Source: Batkoa obscura
Taxonomy: Eukaryota > Entomophthoromycota > Entomophthoromycetes > Entomophthorales > Batkoaceae
Length of the DNA: 64,000 nucleotides
Reading direction: 5' to 3'
Assembly: GCA_030770535.1 (NCBI GenBank)
Contig: JASVEC010000012.1
Span: 434,001-498,000 of the forward strand
A program made the position numbers and the translations under genes. Below, piece after piece: positions 31,117-42,401 of this stretch (position 1 is the first letter of the stretch; each line of letters begins with the position of its first letter). A model generated the notes under the pieces. That model saw only the letters and a list, made by a program, of their open reading frames with translations. It was not told the origin of the DNA and made no database searches.

Positions 31117-32547
31117 ATGATACAAAAAAAACTATTCAAATTTATGCGACTGGTACTATTGCTACTATTGCTATTAAAGATATCAAATTGTTCAAATACA
31201 CCAGGATTAGCTGGAGCCAATGGAGGAATAATTAATGATACAATTTACGTATTTGGTGGATTTTCTGATTCAAAAAGTGATCCCAAAAGCGAAAATGAGG
31301 AGATTATTGAAAAAAATTTTAACACCGGGGTTTATTATTTGGATCTAAAAGATGGTATAGATTTTAATAATGAACAAGGAGCAAATTGGAAATTTGATTC
31401 ACTTGAAGATCATCCTTTGAATACATTATTTCATTACAGCACTATTAGATTGAATGATAGCTCGGATGAACTTTTAATTATGGGAGGAGCGTTTACACCA
31501 ACTAAAGAAAGCGTAAAGATGTTTAATACCAAAACAAAAACTTGGAAAGTAGATCAAACTGGGAGTCAATTTATCAAGCACTTAAACTTTGCTAATTTAA
31601 CTAGTTTATCACCAAAATATGGACCTGTTACTTCAAGCTTAAACCAAAATGATTTAAATCCGGATGAACTAGTTATATCTGGTGGGGCTTATACTATTAA
31701 CAAATTGGATGAAGATAAATTGGACGAAGATAAATTGAATGAAAATAAATTGGATGAAGATAAAGTTGAGGTGTATCCTGGTTTAATAATTTATAATACT
31801 AAAAATAATGAATGGAGGTCTATTGAGAAAGCAAGCGAACATTCAATTGGCTCCCTTAGGTCGTTTATACATAATGGAAATTTAATGACATTTGAAAGTC
31901 AAAATAAACTTACTACTAAAACTGTTAATTTTAATACCATCATAAGTTTTAATATTAAAGATGAAAAATGGCATAGTCAAACTACATCGGGAGGATTTCC
32001 AGAAGCACGTACCATTTATGGCTTGAAAAAAGTCGATAATCTTGTTTATATAATAGGTGGCACTAGTGATGAAAATTTTATAGAATTTGCGGATAGCTCA
32101 CTATATGTTCTAAATTTAGACAATCTTATTTGGGAAAAGCACTATATAGCTGGATTGATCAGTTCTGCTTTCAGTTATTTAGATTACTATAATGGTTATT
32201 TATTATATTGTTTTGGATATCGCTTAGAAGTTTACTCCAAAATGCAAATAATTAGCTTGAACAATTACACTTTAGTACACCGGTTACCTTCAGCAAAAGA
32301 AATAGAAGATTCAAAGCCAAAAAGTCAAATACCTGTTATCGTTGGTGGTTCAATTGGTGGATTTATAGGTTTTATTTTACTTATTGTTACCATATACTTT
32401 TTATATAAAAAGCTTAAGCAATACCGTGTTGTAAAAAAAGTACCTTTGACTATTCCTGAGCCAACTCATAGTAGTATAGAATTTATTATTAAAAATCCAA
32501 CTTTCACATTGGAAGATGATGAAGCTGAATTTGATGAAACACTTTAA
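31117..32547 (+). CDS. Kelch-type single-pass membrane protein (copy 2)
   Basis: Intronless, 476 residues (ATG codons at 31117 and 31144 are both possible starts; the second gives a tighter signal peptide, MRLVLLLLLLLKISNCSN). Same layout as the copy at 27745: kelch blades TIYVFGGFS, ELLIMGGAFTP, ELVISGGAY, a weak fourth blade (NLMTFESQN lacks the Gly-Gly), LVYIIGGTSDE, YLLYCFGYR; TM helix ~408-430; a 46-residue tail ending EAEFDETL. Specific to this copy is a Lys-Leu-Asp-Glu-Asp repeat (about residues 196-215) encoded by four 15-bp units at 31702-31761, on a predicted loop after the third blade. Ligand and process unknown; a surface role is inferred from the signal peptide and TM. Confidence 0.88.
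   Translation: MIQKKLFKFMRLVLLLLLLLKISNCSNTPGLAGANGGIINDTIYVFGGFSDSKSDPKSENEEIIEKNFNTGVYYLDLKDGIDFNNEQGANWKFDSLEDHPLNTLFHYSTIRLNDSSDELLIMGGAFTPTKESVKMFNTKTKTWKVDQTGSQFIKHLNFANLTSLSPKYGPVTSSLNQNDLNPDELVISGGAYTINKLDEDKLDEDKLNENKLDEDKVEVYPGLIIYNTKNNEWRSIEKASEHSIGSLRSFIHNGNLMTFESQNKLTTKTVNFNTIISFNIKDEKWHSQTTSGGFPEARTIYGLKKVDNLVYIIGGTSDENFIEFADSSLYVLNLDNLIWEKHYIAGLISSAFSYLDYYNGYLLYCFGYRLEVYSKMQIISLNNYTLVHRLPSAKEIEDSKPKSQIPVIVGGSIGGFIGFILLIVTIYFLYKKLKQYRVVKKVPLTIPEPTHSSIEFIIKNPTFTLEDDEAEFDETL
31702..31761 (+). repeat. Coding minisatellite, 15 bp x 4
   Basis: Units of AAATTGGATGAAGAT with one or two substitutions encode KLDED, KLDED, KLNEN, KLDED. The 15-bp period keeps the frame, so repeat number can vary without breaking the gene. 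Absent from the two paralogues. Confidence 0.9.
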
Positions 32548-32961
32548 ATTAAAATAAATATCATTATGGCTCTATATCTCTATGATATTTCTGCATAGAA
32601 AGATATTTGTTTATTGCTTATTTTCTTTGGAATATTTTAATAAAATAGTGGTATTATTCCCTTTTTTTGCATTCTTTACTTTTCAACTGTGGGAATTTTA
32701 AACCAGAAAGTATGTTATAAGAGCAATAGTATTTGTAAACAAAGCGGTATTTATTAAGCTAGAGCATAAAGTCGCAAATTAAATATAACAATTATATTAC
32801 TTTTAAAATCTGATAACATTTGTCTAAACTTCAAATTCAATTTTCAAATTAAAGCGAGTGATGTAGAATTGCCAAATAAAGGCTTGACTTAAGGGCTTAA
32901 TTATCGAAATCAATTTAAATTACAACAATGAAAGTATAATCCTGTTTAATTTTAATACAAA
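32548..32961. other. Intergenic, 0.4 kb
   Basis: Kelch gene 3' flank and promoter of the dioxygenase gene; nothing specific recognised. Confidence 0.45.
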
Positions 32962-34690
32962 ATGACATACTTTAGAAAGTTAGTTCATTTCCATCTTAGA
33001 AACAGTTTTTTAAAAAGAGGGCTTCATAGTACCAATAGTTTTTTAAACATCCAACCAGCTCTATCCAATTTCAATGATAGTCAAAAATATAGTGAAAATG
33101 AGGTTTCAGCTAAAATAATTAATAGGAAGTACCTTGATCAAGATATAAAAGTTTTAGAGGTTGAGAATGAAGGAAACACGATGGACTTGTAAGATCATTG
33201 TATTTATGCTTGCTTCGTAAATTTATTTTATATAGTGACTTGATGTGGCTGAGAGATAACTGCAAATGCCCAAAATGTTGGGATGGCGTAACCTTACAAA
33301 GAATTTACCATCATATAGATGTAAATCGGATAGTACTTTTAAAATAATGCTAATTATAAATAGTTAGATCCTGAATTAACAGTAAAAGAAATAATCATGA
33401 AGGATGACCAAATTTACATTCAATGTAAATCATTAGTTTTAATATTGATCTTATTTACAATTTTATTAGGGGATAAAGAAAATCATAATAGCCAATATAG
33501 TTTAAAATGGTTAACGAGTAACCGTTATCCTGACCCAAACTTAAATTATAACAAGTAAAATTTACTATTCATTTTTGATCACAATTTAACATTTAGTATA
33601 GTAATAAAAAGTTATGGAATGCTTCGATACTCGGTAGAAAATTGGAAAATTTACCAAGAATAAAATATAAAAATGTAGGGACTAATTAGTATTTAAGACT
33701 AAAAGCTTACATATTTGTTAGGTGATGGAAAAGGACGGAATGAAATATTTGGTTATGAATTTAGTATATTACTTTTAAATAGTTTACTACCATACTTAAT
33801 TCAAATTTAATAGAGAGATTATGGTTTAGCTTTAGTAGAAGAGACACCTGTAAATAGTGAAGTAAAAAACATATATTTAGTTTTTTAAATATTAATCGAT
33901 GTTAGGCTACTGAACTTCTATGTAAAAAAATAGGACCAATACGAAACACTCACTATGGTAATATTATTAAATGAAATAAAAATGAACTAAACATTTCATT
34001 AGGTACTTTCTGGGAATTTGAAGCCAATTTAATGCATAACGATGCTGCATACCAGAATTTCAAGCTGGAGCCACATACTGATACTACTTATTTTACAGAT
34101 CCTGCTGGGTACATGCTTTATACTAATGACATGATTTATACTAACATTTTGAAAGTTTACAGATATTTCATTTATTACATTTTGACGGGGAAGGTGGAGA
34201 ACAAATCTATATGGATGGGTTTTTAATGGCCAATAACTTCAAGAAAGAGTATCCTGAAGAGTATAAGCTTTTAGCTCAACAGCCTGTTCCTTTCCATTCA
34301 GCTGGAGATGAAGGACAATATTTAACGACTAAAAATCACACAATATTTGAACATGAAGTAGCTGGCGATATAGAAAGCCCATTATTAAGATTAAGATACA
34401 ATTATGATTCTAGATCAGTACCAAAACATAATATGGACTCAATCAAAATGCGACAATGGTATTTAGCTTTAAATAAGTTTATAAAGTCACAACACCAAAA
34501 TTTAGACAACAGAGTTTACTTTCCACTTGAAAAAGGAACCACAATAATTATCGATAACTACCGAGTATTACATGGTAGAAATGCTTTCACTGCCAATAAA
34601 AGAAAGCTCTGTGGAGCGTATATTAACCATGATGATCTCATCTCTCAATGGAACATTATAATGAATAAAGATAAAAAAAGTTCTATTTAA
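32962..34690 (+). CDS. Trimethyllysine dioxygenase-like (carnitine biosynthesis)
   Basis: Ten exons are inferred (nine introns of about 42-60 nt). The N-terminus (MTYFRKLVHFHLRNSFLKRG) looks like a mitochondrial presequence. The family's N-terminal zinc-site segment is seen as WLRDNCKCPKCWDG. The Fe(II)/2-oxoglutarate core follows: RDYGLALVEETP, IGPIRNTHYGTFWEFEAN, HTDTTYFTDPAGLQIFHLLH (HxD iron ligands; requires removal of the intron at about 34109-34154), GGEQIYMDGF, PVPFHSAGDEG, and the distal His in DNYRVLHGRNAF followed by LCGAYINHDD. Both TMLD and gamma-butyrobetaine hydroxylase share this fold. The RVLHGR-x-F...LCG-x-Y-x(2)-DD ending resembles trimethyllysine dioxygenase, the first carnitine step (2-oxoglutarate, O2 and Fe dependent), so TMLD is preferred. 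The last exon, 34155-34690, carries most of the C-terminal half. Confidence 0.85.
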
Positions 34691-35759
34691 GAACCAAACT
34701 AGAACTGAATATTCTACTAAATCTACTCCTAATATATGAGAATTCTTCTTTTCGTTTTAGTATTTTAACAATAACTTTTTCTTAATTTGTTTTATATAAA
34801 AAATCGAAAAGCAATAAAAGTAAGAATTTTATATTTGATATCAAATGCGAATAGAAGGATTAGTTACTTAATTTATCATTATTCAAACCTGTTTTCAAAT
34901 ATATATCAATAGTTCGATAAGTTATTTATCACATGGTTATCTCAACAAATAGAAGTTAGAAATTCTATATTCATTATTATTATTACCCCAATCATTATAG
35001 AAACTTTGGAAGTGTACAAAAACTTAGAGGATATCAAAAATCTACTAGGAAATGAACATTTTTTAGCTTTATATCCTACAAAACCAATGTACCATCAAGT
35101 TTAGTGGCTTACAGCGCCTTTGATTTGAAGTGCTGTTTGTGATTCAGGTGCAGTTCTCAACAGAAAAAAGTTACTTTACAAATAACGTGATTATGTTTAA
35201 TATGGAGGTTTTAATTTTGATTTATTGAGATAACTTTTATATAGTTAGCTTATATAACTGTTGATATGAGTTTACGAACAGGGCTGGAAATAATAGTAGA
35301 TTATGGTAGATAATTCTTCTATGCTCAATATGAAAAAAGTCGTACTTTATGATATAAATCCAATTATAATAAAGTAGCTGATAATTAAATAGTGAATCAT
35401 AATTATCTGATGTTAGTTATAAATAATCTAAGATAATAAGGAAATATAACTTTGCTATTGAATTGGTTGTAAGTTGATATAAGTTATAATACTAGATTTT
35501 TAAAAATTATTATAGTTTAAAAGGATATCAAGCTTTGTAGACAACAAGAATGTTTTAGTTATATAGCATATGTTATACTGAATTGACATGATTCAATTTA
35601 GTGTATTACACTTGCATATTAAAATAATTGTAAAAAGTAGTTAATTAAAAATAAAAACTCAAGTTTCAAAAAATATATTATTTTATTCAATAGAAGTTTA
35701 TCTCATATTTTACTACAAGTTACAATTGTAAATATGTTAAGATATTTGTTAATCAAATA

Positions 35760-35860
35760 TGGATGTATTTTTTGTTTAAGAATTTTACTAATTATTCTAC
35801 TCAAATAGTGCTTAAAAAATGGGAAAAGCGATGAAACCAAAAAAAACTCCTCCCCCCAAA
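35760..35860 (+). mobile_element. Miniature TIR element (family A), copy 9
   Basis: Forward copy with a worn right terminus: GGATGTATTTTTTGTTTAAG, ACTCAAATAGTGC, GCGATGAAACC, ending in a C-run. Confidence 0.8.
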
Positions 35861-35954
35861 TATAATAATGGATAGGCTTTTCTCAGTAATGTTAGGCTTT
35901 ATAAACTTTACAAACTTGGGAAGTAAATGTAATTTAGCTTTAAAACCTAATATA

Positions 35955-36053
35955 TGAAGTATGTTTTTTTTGGTTTCATTACTTTTTCCATTTTTTAAGC
36001 ACTATTTGAGTAGAATAATTAGTAAAATTCTTAAACAAAAAAATACATCCTCA
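35955..36053 (-). mobile_element. Miniature TIR element (family A), copy 10
   Basis: Reverse copy about 95 bp after copy 9: TGAAGTATGTTTTTTTTGG, TTTCATTACTTTTTCC, core GCACTATTTGAGTAG, closing ACATCCTCA, TA-flanked. Confidence 0.88.
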
Positions 36054-36429
36054 TATTAAAAAGATTAAAAACGGTAAAAAAATTAATGTTACTCTATTAT
36101 TTAAGTAAAGCAATACTAAATAAATCTAATAAGGTAGTAAAAAGTGTGACAGAGTATAATCATCAAATTATTCTATTAAGATAGTGCGCGTGTTTTATTT
36201 CAATACTTATTTAATATTTTTTAAACTTCTCTTGAATAAAAAATTGAAAAACTAATGAAACTCAAGCCCTTCTCATATCTTGATGCTTATTCGTAGTATT
36301 ATACTCTTTTATATAAACTAATACTAGCTTTATTGCCAATGTGGTGGATGGTATTAATAGGATCAGAGAAGAAAATGTTCTATCTGAAAATTGATTATTA
36401 AACATTTATTGATTAAACCGAAAAATACA

Positions 36430-36521
36430 TGAGTGTCCTTTTTGTCTTATGTTTTGTCCATTTTTTATCCAACTAAGCTTAAAAATATTTAAAAAATACT
36501 TGAACAAAAGAGATTCTCCCA
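36430..36521 (-). mobile_element. Diverged family A-like element, copy 11
   Basis: Similar size and layout (TGAGTGTCCTTTTTGTC, GTCCATTTTTTATCC, closing ATTCTCCCA) but the core is poorly conserved; the GTGTCC terminus is closer to the 2.87-kb transposon than to the other miniature copies. Confidence 0.5.
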
Positions 36522-36928
36522 TATTTTAGCTACCTTTCACATTTTAAAATTTTATTTAATGATTTGAAATCCATTATTAATATTTGTATAATTTCAATAC
36601 GGGTATTTTTATTTTATATTCCTGTATTCCTATAAAATAACCATTAATTATGGTTATATCAAACGTATTTAAGGTACTCAGCACAGAACTTGATAAAAGA
36701 TAGCCTTTACACCCCTATTGATAATTAAGTAAAATTCACATTATAAAAATTTAGTATTTGTTTCGAACTAAGAATCTCTTTGTTCACCTTTATTAATTTA
36801 GTGGTTTAAAACAAGCATAAACGTCAAAATTTAGTTCTTCACTTTTGCAAACCAAGTGCATAAAACGCTTAAATGAATAACATTTGAAAAATTAAACAAG
36901 GAGTTTTTCTATTTTAAAAAAAATAATA

Positions 36929-37682
36929 ATGGCATCAGCTAGTAATTCAAAAGTAAGACGTATAGCAGTATTAGGATCAAGGGCTGTCGGTAAATTTAAT
37001 TCATATGTCAAATAAACTTAAATAAATGATAATATATTAGGAAAAAGTTCACTGACCATTCAGTTTGTCGAAAACCATTTTGTAGATTCTTATTATCCAA
37101 CGATTGAAAACACTTTCACAAAAGATATTAAATATAAAGGCCAAGACTTTACCGTCGAAATTATTGATACTGCTGGACAAGTAAAAATGTTTTAGTTATT
37201 TACAACCTATATTAATTTTTAGGATGAATATTCGATTTTACCATCTCAACACGCAATAGGGATCCATGGATATGTACTTGTTTATTCAGTAACTTCCAAG
37301 TCAAGTTTTGAGCTTGTAAAAATCATAAGAGATAAGATACTCAACTTTACTGGTACTGAGTGGGTACCGTTAATCTTAGTTGGTAATAAAAAAGACTTAC
37401 AAGCACAAAGGTAATTTTACTCAGTTTTAATGTAAATTATCGATAACAATTTAAATAGACAAGTTTCACTAGATGAAGGCAAAGAACTTTCTTTAAGCTG
37501 GAATTGTCAGCATTTAGAAACTAGTGCTAAAAACAACGATAATATAAGTAATGTTTTTTTATATGAAGCTAGTAAATTTTTAATACTTTTAATCAGGTCG
37601 TGCTTTTGATATGATGATCAATGAAATTGAGAAGTCAATTAACCCAACTGAAGAAGATAAAAAAGAGTGTGTTATCTTGTAA
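36929..37682 (+). CDS. Rheb small GTPase
   Basis: Five exons with four short introns. The spliced product is about 185 residues: P-loop GSRAVGKSSLTIQF with the Rheb-type Arg after the serine, effector loop DSYYPTIENTFTKDI, switch II IIDTAGQDEYSILPSQHAIG, ILVGNKKDLQAQRQ (NKxD), LETSAKNN (SAK), and a C-terminal CAAX box ECVIL. The YPTIENTFTK effector region and DEYSILP are hallmarks of Rheb rather than Ras. Rheb activates TORC1 in animals and fission yeast, under TSC1/2 control, and affects amino-acid uptake. The final Leu of CVIL is usually associated with geranylgeranylation, whereas most Rhebs end in Met and are farnesylated; that is a family-based inference. ATG 36929 is the first ATG after an A-rich leader. 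Confidence 0.93.
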
Positions 37683-38251
37683 GAAAAATAGTTTAATATT
37701 CCCGTAATTTCTTTTTTAGCTTATAATTTTTATACACTTTCTATTACTTATATCTTTTTATATAAATAAATGTATTTGATTAATTTTATTTTTCTGGTCA
37801 TATTTAAATCATTCGGTTAAATTTTAGTTATGCAGTTAAATTATATGGGAATATCTTTTTAAACTATTTTCACTTTTTAGCCCTAAATTTTGAATAAGTT
37901 GATATTTAGAGTAACAATTGTAAAACAGACATGTTTAATAGGTGGCTTAAAGCTGCATAGCTAATTTCTTTGAATATTGAACTTTTAAAATTTAACAAGT
38001 ATAGGGGAGTAATACACAACGAGTAAGTTGGATATGCACCTAAGTTATTAATACTTTTTGCAATTTATAATAGCAGTGACTTGAGTAGATGGCCAGCTTT
38101 CTTGTTCATCACTCCATTTTATGATTCCACACTTGAAACCAATGGGCTAACTAAAAACTACATTAGATATATAATTTAGAAGACCAAAATTAATTTTTAA
38201 TCTTCTTCAACATTAATAATACAATTACAAAATTTGCTATACTCCAATTTA
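37683..38251. other. Intergenic, 0.57 kb
   Basis: A sequence at about 37846-37885 (TATGGGAATATCTTTTTAAA then TTTTCACTTTTTAGCC) may be a worn end of a family A element; otherwise nothing is seen. Confidence 0.4.
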
Positions 38252-39663
38252 ATGCAGATAGTCAAATATTTACAAGATCAGGATAAATATAATATATTGT
38301 TAGCATGCAACAAATGGTATCAAGCATTTTTACCAATAATTGCTGAGATAAAAGAACATGATGGGTATATAGACAATCGATATAGTAGTAGATGATTGAA
38401 ATATAATAACTATATAAAACATATGACTGTATACAATTTTTGTAATCTTAATTTTAATTTTAATATAAAGAACTACTTTAATTTAATTAAAATTATTATT
38501 AGCGCTATAGTATATAGTAGGCACTCTAATCAATTATCTCATTTAAAATTAATTGGACTTATTTTGATAAACACGAGCTTAAAAATATAAGAAAAAATTC
38601 CACATTTAATATGAAAAGGGGGACACCATCTAATATATATATGGAATTATTCTATAGTAGATTAGGTAATATAAAGTATTTGAACATAACAAAACTACGT
38701 AAGAAGTTTTTTGATCTATTTTTGCCGTTTATTTCCAACGATGTGAGATATTTGGAGTTATGCTCAGATAGCAAGTCGTTCCTTTTATTTAACACTATCC
38801 TTGAATAAGATGAAGAATATTATTCGATTAAAACTAACGATCAATGAAGCTAACTATAGTGATACTAGATATATTGAAAATGTCTAATTCGATCATCTAG
38901 GGCAACTAAATATTGATGGCACATGTTTATATAAAATTAGCTCATTAAAAATTAAATTTGATAATAGGCCTAATTTACAAGAGTTGAGATTGAATCAAAC
39001 GAATAATAGAGTTTATAGGAATATCAAATTTGAGTTATTTAGAGCTTAATAAAACAACATTAAAATATAAAGCTATAAATAACGAACTATTTTTAAAGCT
39101 AAACAGTGTTTTAATCAGCCACTCTTATTCTTATTCCTTCCAATTACTTTATTCAATATTCAATTTACCAAATTTGACTTGCTTCTTTTTATACTCAAAT
39201 GTGATGATAATACTAGATTACTCATTAATAAACAAGATTTACCCTAATAAAAGGAAAAATTGGTTAAAATAACAGCAGAAGGATTTAATATAAGCTATAT
39301 ATTTATTCACTTTTTACAAAAATCATGTGAAAAGTTACAGCAATTAATTATTTCTTATTCTTGTTTTGATGCTATTTCTTCGCCATACCTGCTACCTGAA
39401 TTAAAAACTGATATTTTTAATAATGAATATTTAAACCAATTTGAACAGGTACGAATCGATAATGTAGTTAACTATAGTGACGAGGACTAATATGATTTAA
39501 GTAAGTTTAGTGAGGCTATATTGTTATTAGCACCCAATCTTAAATACTATGTTTATTGTGTTCATTTACCGAAGTCGAAGAACTATCAGGCTATTTCAAG
39601 TTTTTATACGCTATCTCATTCATCTTATTATTATGGACTTCACCGTAATCAGGTTATACTTTA
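38252..39663 (+). pseudogene. F-box/LRR-like protein pseudogene
   Basis: The first ATG begins an F-box-like helix pair, IVKYLQDQDKYNILLACNKW then YQAFLPIIAEI, and further reading gives leucine-rich, LRR-like segments (NQLSHLKLIGLILINTSLKI, GNIKYLNITKLRKKF, VRYLELCSD, LGQLNIDGTCLYKISSLKI, NLQELRLNQTNN, MSYLELNKTTLKYKA, CEKLQQLIISYSCFD, LAPNLKYYVYC). The frame is broken at least five times: an in-frame TGA near 38393, a stop near 38588 followed by a frame change, stops at about 38806 and 38886, and a change near 39030. F-box/LRR proteins are SCF ubiquitin-ligase adaptors. It could instead be an intron-rich gene, but no good splice pairs bridge the breaks. Confidence 0.65.
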
Positions 39664-40652
39664 ACAAAGGATCTGTGTTATTCTACATTAATCAGTTGGC
39701 TAATCTAATCTGATATTATAATAAGATGAACTATAAAAATAGTATATTGAGCCAATTATTACATCGTGTTCTTGAAAAAAATATTCCCTAAGCCCTTTAT
39801 CATCAAAATCAAGCTCAAAAGGCTTAAAAAGAAACAATAACCAAAAGAAAAGCTTTCCTGCTAACATGTTGATTCAAAAAGATTCCTTTTCTATATCAAA
39901 TAGTCAAATACGATCAAACTTGACTGTTGATATATAGAAACATCAAAACTTAATCATTTCTTAAATGTGAAAATAATAGTTAATAGCATACTATAAGTCA
40001 TTAAAAAGCAACTATTGGTAGTAGTAATATAATCTTATTAAATTAAACTCTATTTAGAAACAATATGGTAATGTTTTTTGGCTTCATTGCTTTTTCCATT
40101 TTTTAAGCGCTATTTGAGCGGAAAGATTGTTAGTAAAATCCTTAAACAAAAATACATCCCCATATATTTTTTTGACTATCAATTTTTAAGCCTAAGAAGT
40201 CAAAAATTATTGTAAAGGTTTTGTATGATGATGCTTCAAAAAAAAGCGTTTTCAAAGAATTCACTTTTGTTTTTCAAACTAACTGTTGAATTTTGTAAAA
40301 CTTACAAGTTTAATGTAGTGATCTGTTACTTCAACGATAGTCGAGTAAATGATATAAATAAGGATAAGTATATGTAAAGTACAATAAATACATAGTATAG
40401 CTTTTAAAGCTGCTATATTAAAAATATTTGTGGCTTAGATTTAAAGAGAGTTAGATTTTTTTATGGATCCAGTAACACAAGCACTTTTACAACAAAGCGA
40501 ATTTAAATTTTTAAAATAAATAACATCAAGTATATAGACATATAGAATATACTTTAAACAGGATGTTAGATGATCATAGCGAAAGCAAATAGTTAGAATT
40601 TAAACATGACCGAATATTTGGTTTAAAAAAATTTATTATAACAATTAATTAT
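39664..40652. other. Intergenic, 1.0 kb, with one miniature element
   Basis: Holds the family A copy at 40066-40162 between the F-box pseudogene and the 3' end of the GGT gene. Nothing else recognised. Confidence 0.5.
40066..40162 (-). mobile_element. Miniature TIR element (family A), copy 12
   Basis: Reverse copy: TTTTTTGGCTTCATTGC, CCATTTTTTAAGCGC, TATTTGAGCGGAAAGATTGT, closing ACATCCCCA, TA-flanked. Confidence 0.9.
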
Positions 40653-42401
40653 TTAATATGCAGCAGCAATACCATCCTTTCTTTTATCGGTGACTGCAGT
40701 AACTAAAGTACTCTTACATTTCTCCTTCTTGAAGCTTATTTCAACAGCGTTAACAACTGACTCAGATCTTTCAGTTATAATAACGGTATGGTTGAAAGCT
40801 TTTAATTTAGCAAAGGCTGCATCAGATAAAGAGTTGTTTTCTACTCTTAATGAGTTTGGCAATAATTGGTGATGGAATCTTGGAGTATCAATGGCTGCAT
40901 TCAATTTTAACTTTAAGGCGGTGTGAAAGAAAACAGATTGTACAACAGAAGTAATAATTCTTGAACCTCCAGAAGCACCTATAGCTAATAACTTATCTGA
41001 ATTACTTAATATAATAGGAGTCATTGAAGATTGAGGACGCTTATAAGACTCAACAAAATTTTCTTTAGAAGGTGGGAATCCGAAAAAGTTGGAGAAATTA
41101 GGATTAGAGAAGTCATCCATCTCGTTATTAAATAAAATTCCAGTTTCCAAATCTAATAATTTTGATCCAAAATCGGTATTGATGGTACTAGTAACTGATA
41201 CTGACATTCTGTCTTTATCAACAATACTTACATGTGAAGTACCATGATCTTCTTTAAATCCTTGCTCTTTAAAATCAACATAAAACTTTGGCTCTTGAGT
41301 AATGTCTAATTTTTCTATTCTTTCATAGTCTCTTTTGATGCCATTTTCATTTAGTATATTTTTAATAGCTTCATCTAAATTATTGAAGTTGGGGTCACCT
41401 AGGTTTAATCTACCTACGTAAGCGAATTTAAATGCCTCTACCATTTTCAATACTACATCAATATCTAGCTCAGGTTTGTTTAAATGCTCTAATATCTTTA
41501 AAGCGTGGTAAGCTACAATACCCGAAGCTGGTGGTGGTAAGAAATGGATATCGTGATTTAAGAATTTAGCTTTCAATGCGGGTATCACTTCAACTTTATA
41601 TTTATCAAGATCTTCAAGCTGTAAAATACCACCATTACCTTGTACGCTTTTAACCATAGCTTGAGCAATTGGGCCTTGGTAAAAAGCTTTAGAACCATGA
41701 ATAGATATTTGTTCTAAAGTATTTGCAAGGTTTTTACGTTTGAGTACCTGGCCTTCAGCTGCTAAACTGTTATCTTTGTTGACATAGGTTGAATTTAATC
41801 CAACCATAGTACGAACATAACCTTCATTTCTTTTTAATCTTAATTCTAACTGTTTAGTAACTTTATAACCATATCTAGCCAAACTAACGACTGGCTCAAG
41901 CACCTTTTTCCAACTAAGCTTACCAAATAATTGATGTGCTACTTCTAATCCTTTAATTTCACCTGGAATACCAACAGCTAAACCACCTAACAAGGAATCA
42001 TTTGCCTTTTTAAACATAGTGCTATTGGACAATTTTGGTGCCATTTCTCTAAAGTTAATAAAATAACTACTATCATTAGTTAACTTTACCAGCATGAAAC
42101 CACCTCCACCAATTCCGCTAGCAAATGGATAAATTAATCCTTGGCATAAAGTGGTAGTGATTGAACTATCAATTGCATTACCACCAGCTTTCAGAATTTC
42201 AAGACCTAACTTTGAGCATTCGGCTGAATCAGCACTAACACCACCTTTCGTGCCATTGACTGGTATACTATGATATGGTATTGGATCTAAGAACACTTAA
42301 TTTTTGTTAGTAATTGAAATTACAATGATATAAATATTAGAATTACATTGTTCTGCTGATATTAAAGCAATTAAGTTTAATAATACTAGGTTGAGCTTCA
42401 T
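40653..42401 (-). CDS. Gamma-glutamyltransferase (gamma-glutamyl transpeptidase)
   Basis: Two exons: 42347-42401 (start ATG at 42399-42401) and 40653-42295, joined across a 51-nt intron with a GTAATT donor and an ACTAAC branch point. The short first exon supplies a signal peptide (MKLNLVLLNLIALISAEQ); without it the main frame would have to begin at a GTG. Product ~565 residues. GGT landmarks: GGVSADSAECSKLGLEILKA with NAIDSSI, SGIGGGGFMLV, FREMAPK, GLAVGIPGEIKGLE, FLPPPASG, the autoprocessing/nucleophile Thr in DHGTSHVSIVDKDRMSV (~residue 373), TINTDFGS, NNEMDDFSNP, RPQSSMTPII and GASGGSRIITS. It hydrolyses or transfers the gamma-glutamyl group of glutathione, in the secretory path, vacuole or cell surface. 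Autocleavage before that Thr would give two chains. Confidence 0.92.

Larger units (their letters stand above)
34691..36928. other. Intergenic, 2.2 kb, miniature element cluster
   Basis: Contains three family A copies (35760-35860, 35955-36053 and the diverged 36430-36521) and a possible fragment near 36228-36273. A weakly coding-like stretch at about 34990-35370 could be a gene relic (see findings). The end of the region is the promoter of the Rheb gene. Confidence 0.5.
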
